A DNA stretch of 14,580 nucleotides from Actinomycetota bacterium (GTDB taxonomy: Bacteria > Actinomycetota > Actinomycetes > Actinomycetales > Cellulomonadaceae): assembly GCA_018898235.1 (NCBI GenBank), contig JAHIJU010000463.1, positions 1 through 14,580 of the forward strand. Direction: 5' to 3'. The notes beneath the pieces were generated by a model that saw only the letters and a program-made list of their open reading frames with translations, was not told the DNA's origin and ran no database searches. The position numbers and the translations under genes were made by a program. The first letter of the stretch is position 1. Every line of letters starts with the position of its first letter. Positions 13,380 to 14,580 of this stretch are shown in pieces.

Positions 13380-14580
13380 GTGACGGACCGTCCGCTGGCC
13401 CGGGCTCAGCGGGCCCGGCCGTCGTGCCGATGCATCGAGGTGTCCTTCGGTCGGTGGACGAGCGGGCCGGTACCGCCCCGGCGACTCGCGCACGCCGCCG
13501 TCCTGGTCACCCTGGCCGCGACCACGGTCGCCAGTGGGCTCGCACTGTCGGGCGGGCCGCTCGCGGCCGTCGGCCCGACCCCGGCACAGGTGGCCGCCGC
13601 CGACCACGCCGAGGCGTTGGCGCGGTCGGCCGCGGCCGAGCAGATGCGCGTGGACCGGGCCCGGGTGGCCGTCGACCAGGCCGCCCGGCTCGCGCTCGAC
13701 CGGGCGGACGCCACGCGCGAGCAGGCGAGTGCGGCCGCGGTGGGCGCCGACCGGCTCGCCGCGCTCGATGCGGCGACGGGTGCGCTGCGCAGCCTGCTCG
13801 ACGAGCTGCAGCCCGAGGCGGCCGCGGGGGTGCGCGGTGGTGCGTCGGCGACCGCGGAGGCCGAGGTCCCGGCCGGGGCCTCGGACACGCCCGCGGCGAT
13901 GGCCCCCGCCACGCCCGCGGGCCCGCCTTCCGTCGCGCCGGCCCCCACCCCGGCCGCGGACTCGGCGGGGTCGTCCGCCACGGCTGCAGCGACCGATGCT
14001 CGACCGGCGCCCCCGGAGATCGCCGCCGCCGACTCGTCGTTCGCGGTCACCACACCGCTCACGGCACCGGACCCGGTCGCCGATCAGGCGGGCATCCTCG
14101 ACGTGGCGGCGACCGCGGTGGATCAGGTCAGAGCGGCCCTGCCGGCCACGCTCGACGTGGACGACGCGACCGCGGCGGTGCTGGCGGCCGTCGACCAGCT
14201 CGCGCAGACCGTCGCCGACGTGAGCGGTGACGTCGCGGTCAGCCGGGCGACGGCGGCTCTCGCCCAGACCGAGGAGGAGGCGGCACGCGCGCGGGCCGAG
14301 GCCGTCGCGGCCGGTGCGCGCGGCCGGGCCGCCCGGCTCGCCAAGGATGCGCACTCGCTCGACGCCTACCCGAACGGTCAGGTCCCGGTCGCGGCGCTGT
14401 GCTCACCGGCCTTCGACCTGCGGGTCCACCTGCGCTGCGACGCCGCCGAGCTCCTCGACTCCCTGGACCGGGCCTACCGGGCGCAGTTCGGCACCGATCT
14501 GCAGGTCACCGACTCGTACCGCAGCCTGGACGCCCAGGTGACCTGCCAGCAGGAGAAGGGCTCGATGTGCGCCGACCCCG
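13380..14580 (+). CDS. Exported D-Ala-D-Ala carboxypeptidase-like (VanY/M15) protein, N-terminal part (3' end outside window)
   Basis: The frame is open from the GTG at 13380 to the window end (about 400 residues). A cytoplasmic Arg-rich start (MTDRPLARAQRAR) leads to a hydrophobic segment at about 36-57 (LAHAAVLVTLAATTVASGLAL), a signal peptide or anchor. Next comes an Ala/Glu/Arg-rich, probably helical region (about 70-142) and an Ala/Pro linker (about 150-220). A second helical stretch (about 235-325) precedes NGQVPVAALCSPAF (about 332), LRCDAAELLDSLDRAYRAQFG and VTDSYRSLDAQV (DSYRS at 378). These are the opening motifs of the VanY/M15 peptidoglycan carboxypeptidase domain. The zinc-binding His and Asp residues lie past the window. 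GGGG at 13371-13374 supports the GTG; another in-frame GTG at 13440 would shorten the leader. A pair of extra cysteines (TCQQEKGSMC) is visible. Confidence 0.87.
   Translation, partial: MTDRPLARAQRARPSCRCIEVSFGRWTSGPVPPRRLAHAAVLVTLAATTVASGLALSGGPLAAVGPTPAQVAAADHAEALARSAAAEQMRVDRARVAVDQAARLALDRADATREQASAAAVGADRLAALDAATGALRSLLDELQPEAAAGVRGGASATAEAEVPAGASDTPAAMAPATPAGPPSVAPAPTPAADSAGSSATAAATDARPAPPEIAAADSSFAVTTPLTAPDPVADQAGILDVAATAVDQVRAALPATLDVDDATAAVLAAVDQLAQTVADVSGDVAVSRATAALAQTEEEAARARAEAVAAGARGRAARLAKDAHSLDAYPNGQVPVAALCSPAFDLRVHLRCDAAELLDSLDRAYRAQFGTDLQVTDSYRSLDAQVTCQQEKGSMCADP

Overview
The window is very GC-rich (roughly 70% or more by eye), with GTG starts, strong G/C third-position bias and little sequence between genes. 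This points to a high-GC actinobacterium. The gene content (actinobacterial H+-pyrophosphatase, PspC protein, EspI/MinD-like ATPase, ECF sigma operon) fits a Cellulomonas-like member of the Micrococcales, but that placement is inferred from protein character, not from a marker gene. No RNA gene, insertion sequence, CRISPR array or replication origin was seen. No gene-free stretch exceeds about 140 bases.

Layout. (1) 2-1581, plus strand: the C-terminal end of a membrane proton-pumping pyrophosphatase, overlapping by ATGA a GT-B-like glycosyltransferase gene. (2) 1669-2384, plus strand: a 78-residue PspC-domain membrane protein, then a small GHKL/RsbW-like ATPase whose ATP-binding boxes look eroded. 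(3) 2520-3998, plus strand: a 492-residue protein with an N-terminal domain, an Ala/Pro linker and a C-terminal MinD/ParA-like ATPase whose P-loop reads KGGAHKTT; a strong nested hairpin lies just upstream. (4) 4079-7355, plus strand: an ECF sigma factor followed by two related single-pass membrane proteins. The first (4678-5997) is interrupted by an in-frame amber codon at 5287-5289. A 36-bp element is repeated upstream of the sigma gene and of the first membrane-protein gene and is a good candidate for an autoregulated promoter or operator. A hairpin begins in the last base of the operon's final stop codon. (5) 7444-8397, plus strand: a stand-alone 5'-3' exonuclease of the DNA polymerase I N-terminal type. 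(6) 8444-9016, minus strand: a DUF3806-like protein. (7) 9109-13239, minus strand: a very large secreted subtilisin-family protease with inhibitor propeptide, PA insert and C-terminal Ig-like domains, followed by a 19-bp perfect hairpin. (8) 13380-end, plus strand: the N-terminal part of an exported protein with an Ala-rich helical region, a linker and the beginning of a VanY/M15-type D-Ala-D-Ala carboxypeptidase domain, running off the window.

The most unusual part is the sigma-factor operon at 4019-7384. It combines a small ECF sigma factor, duplicated membrane-anchored proteins with matching extracytoplasmic domains and no recognised anti-sigma fold, a duplicated upstream element, a 15-bp tandem repeat coding for VDRGV-like pentapeptides, and a nonsense codon in one duplicate. 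The protease, the M15 protein and the two membrane proteins all act outside the membrane, so much of the window concerns the cell envelope.
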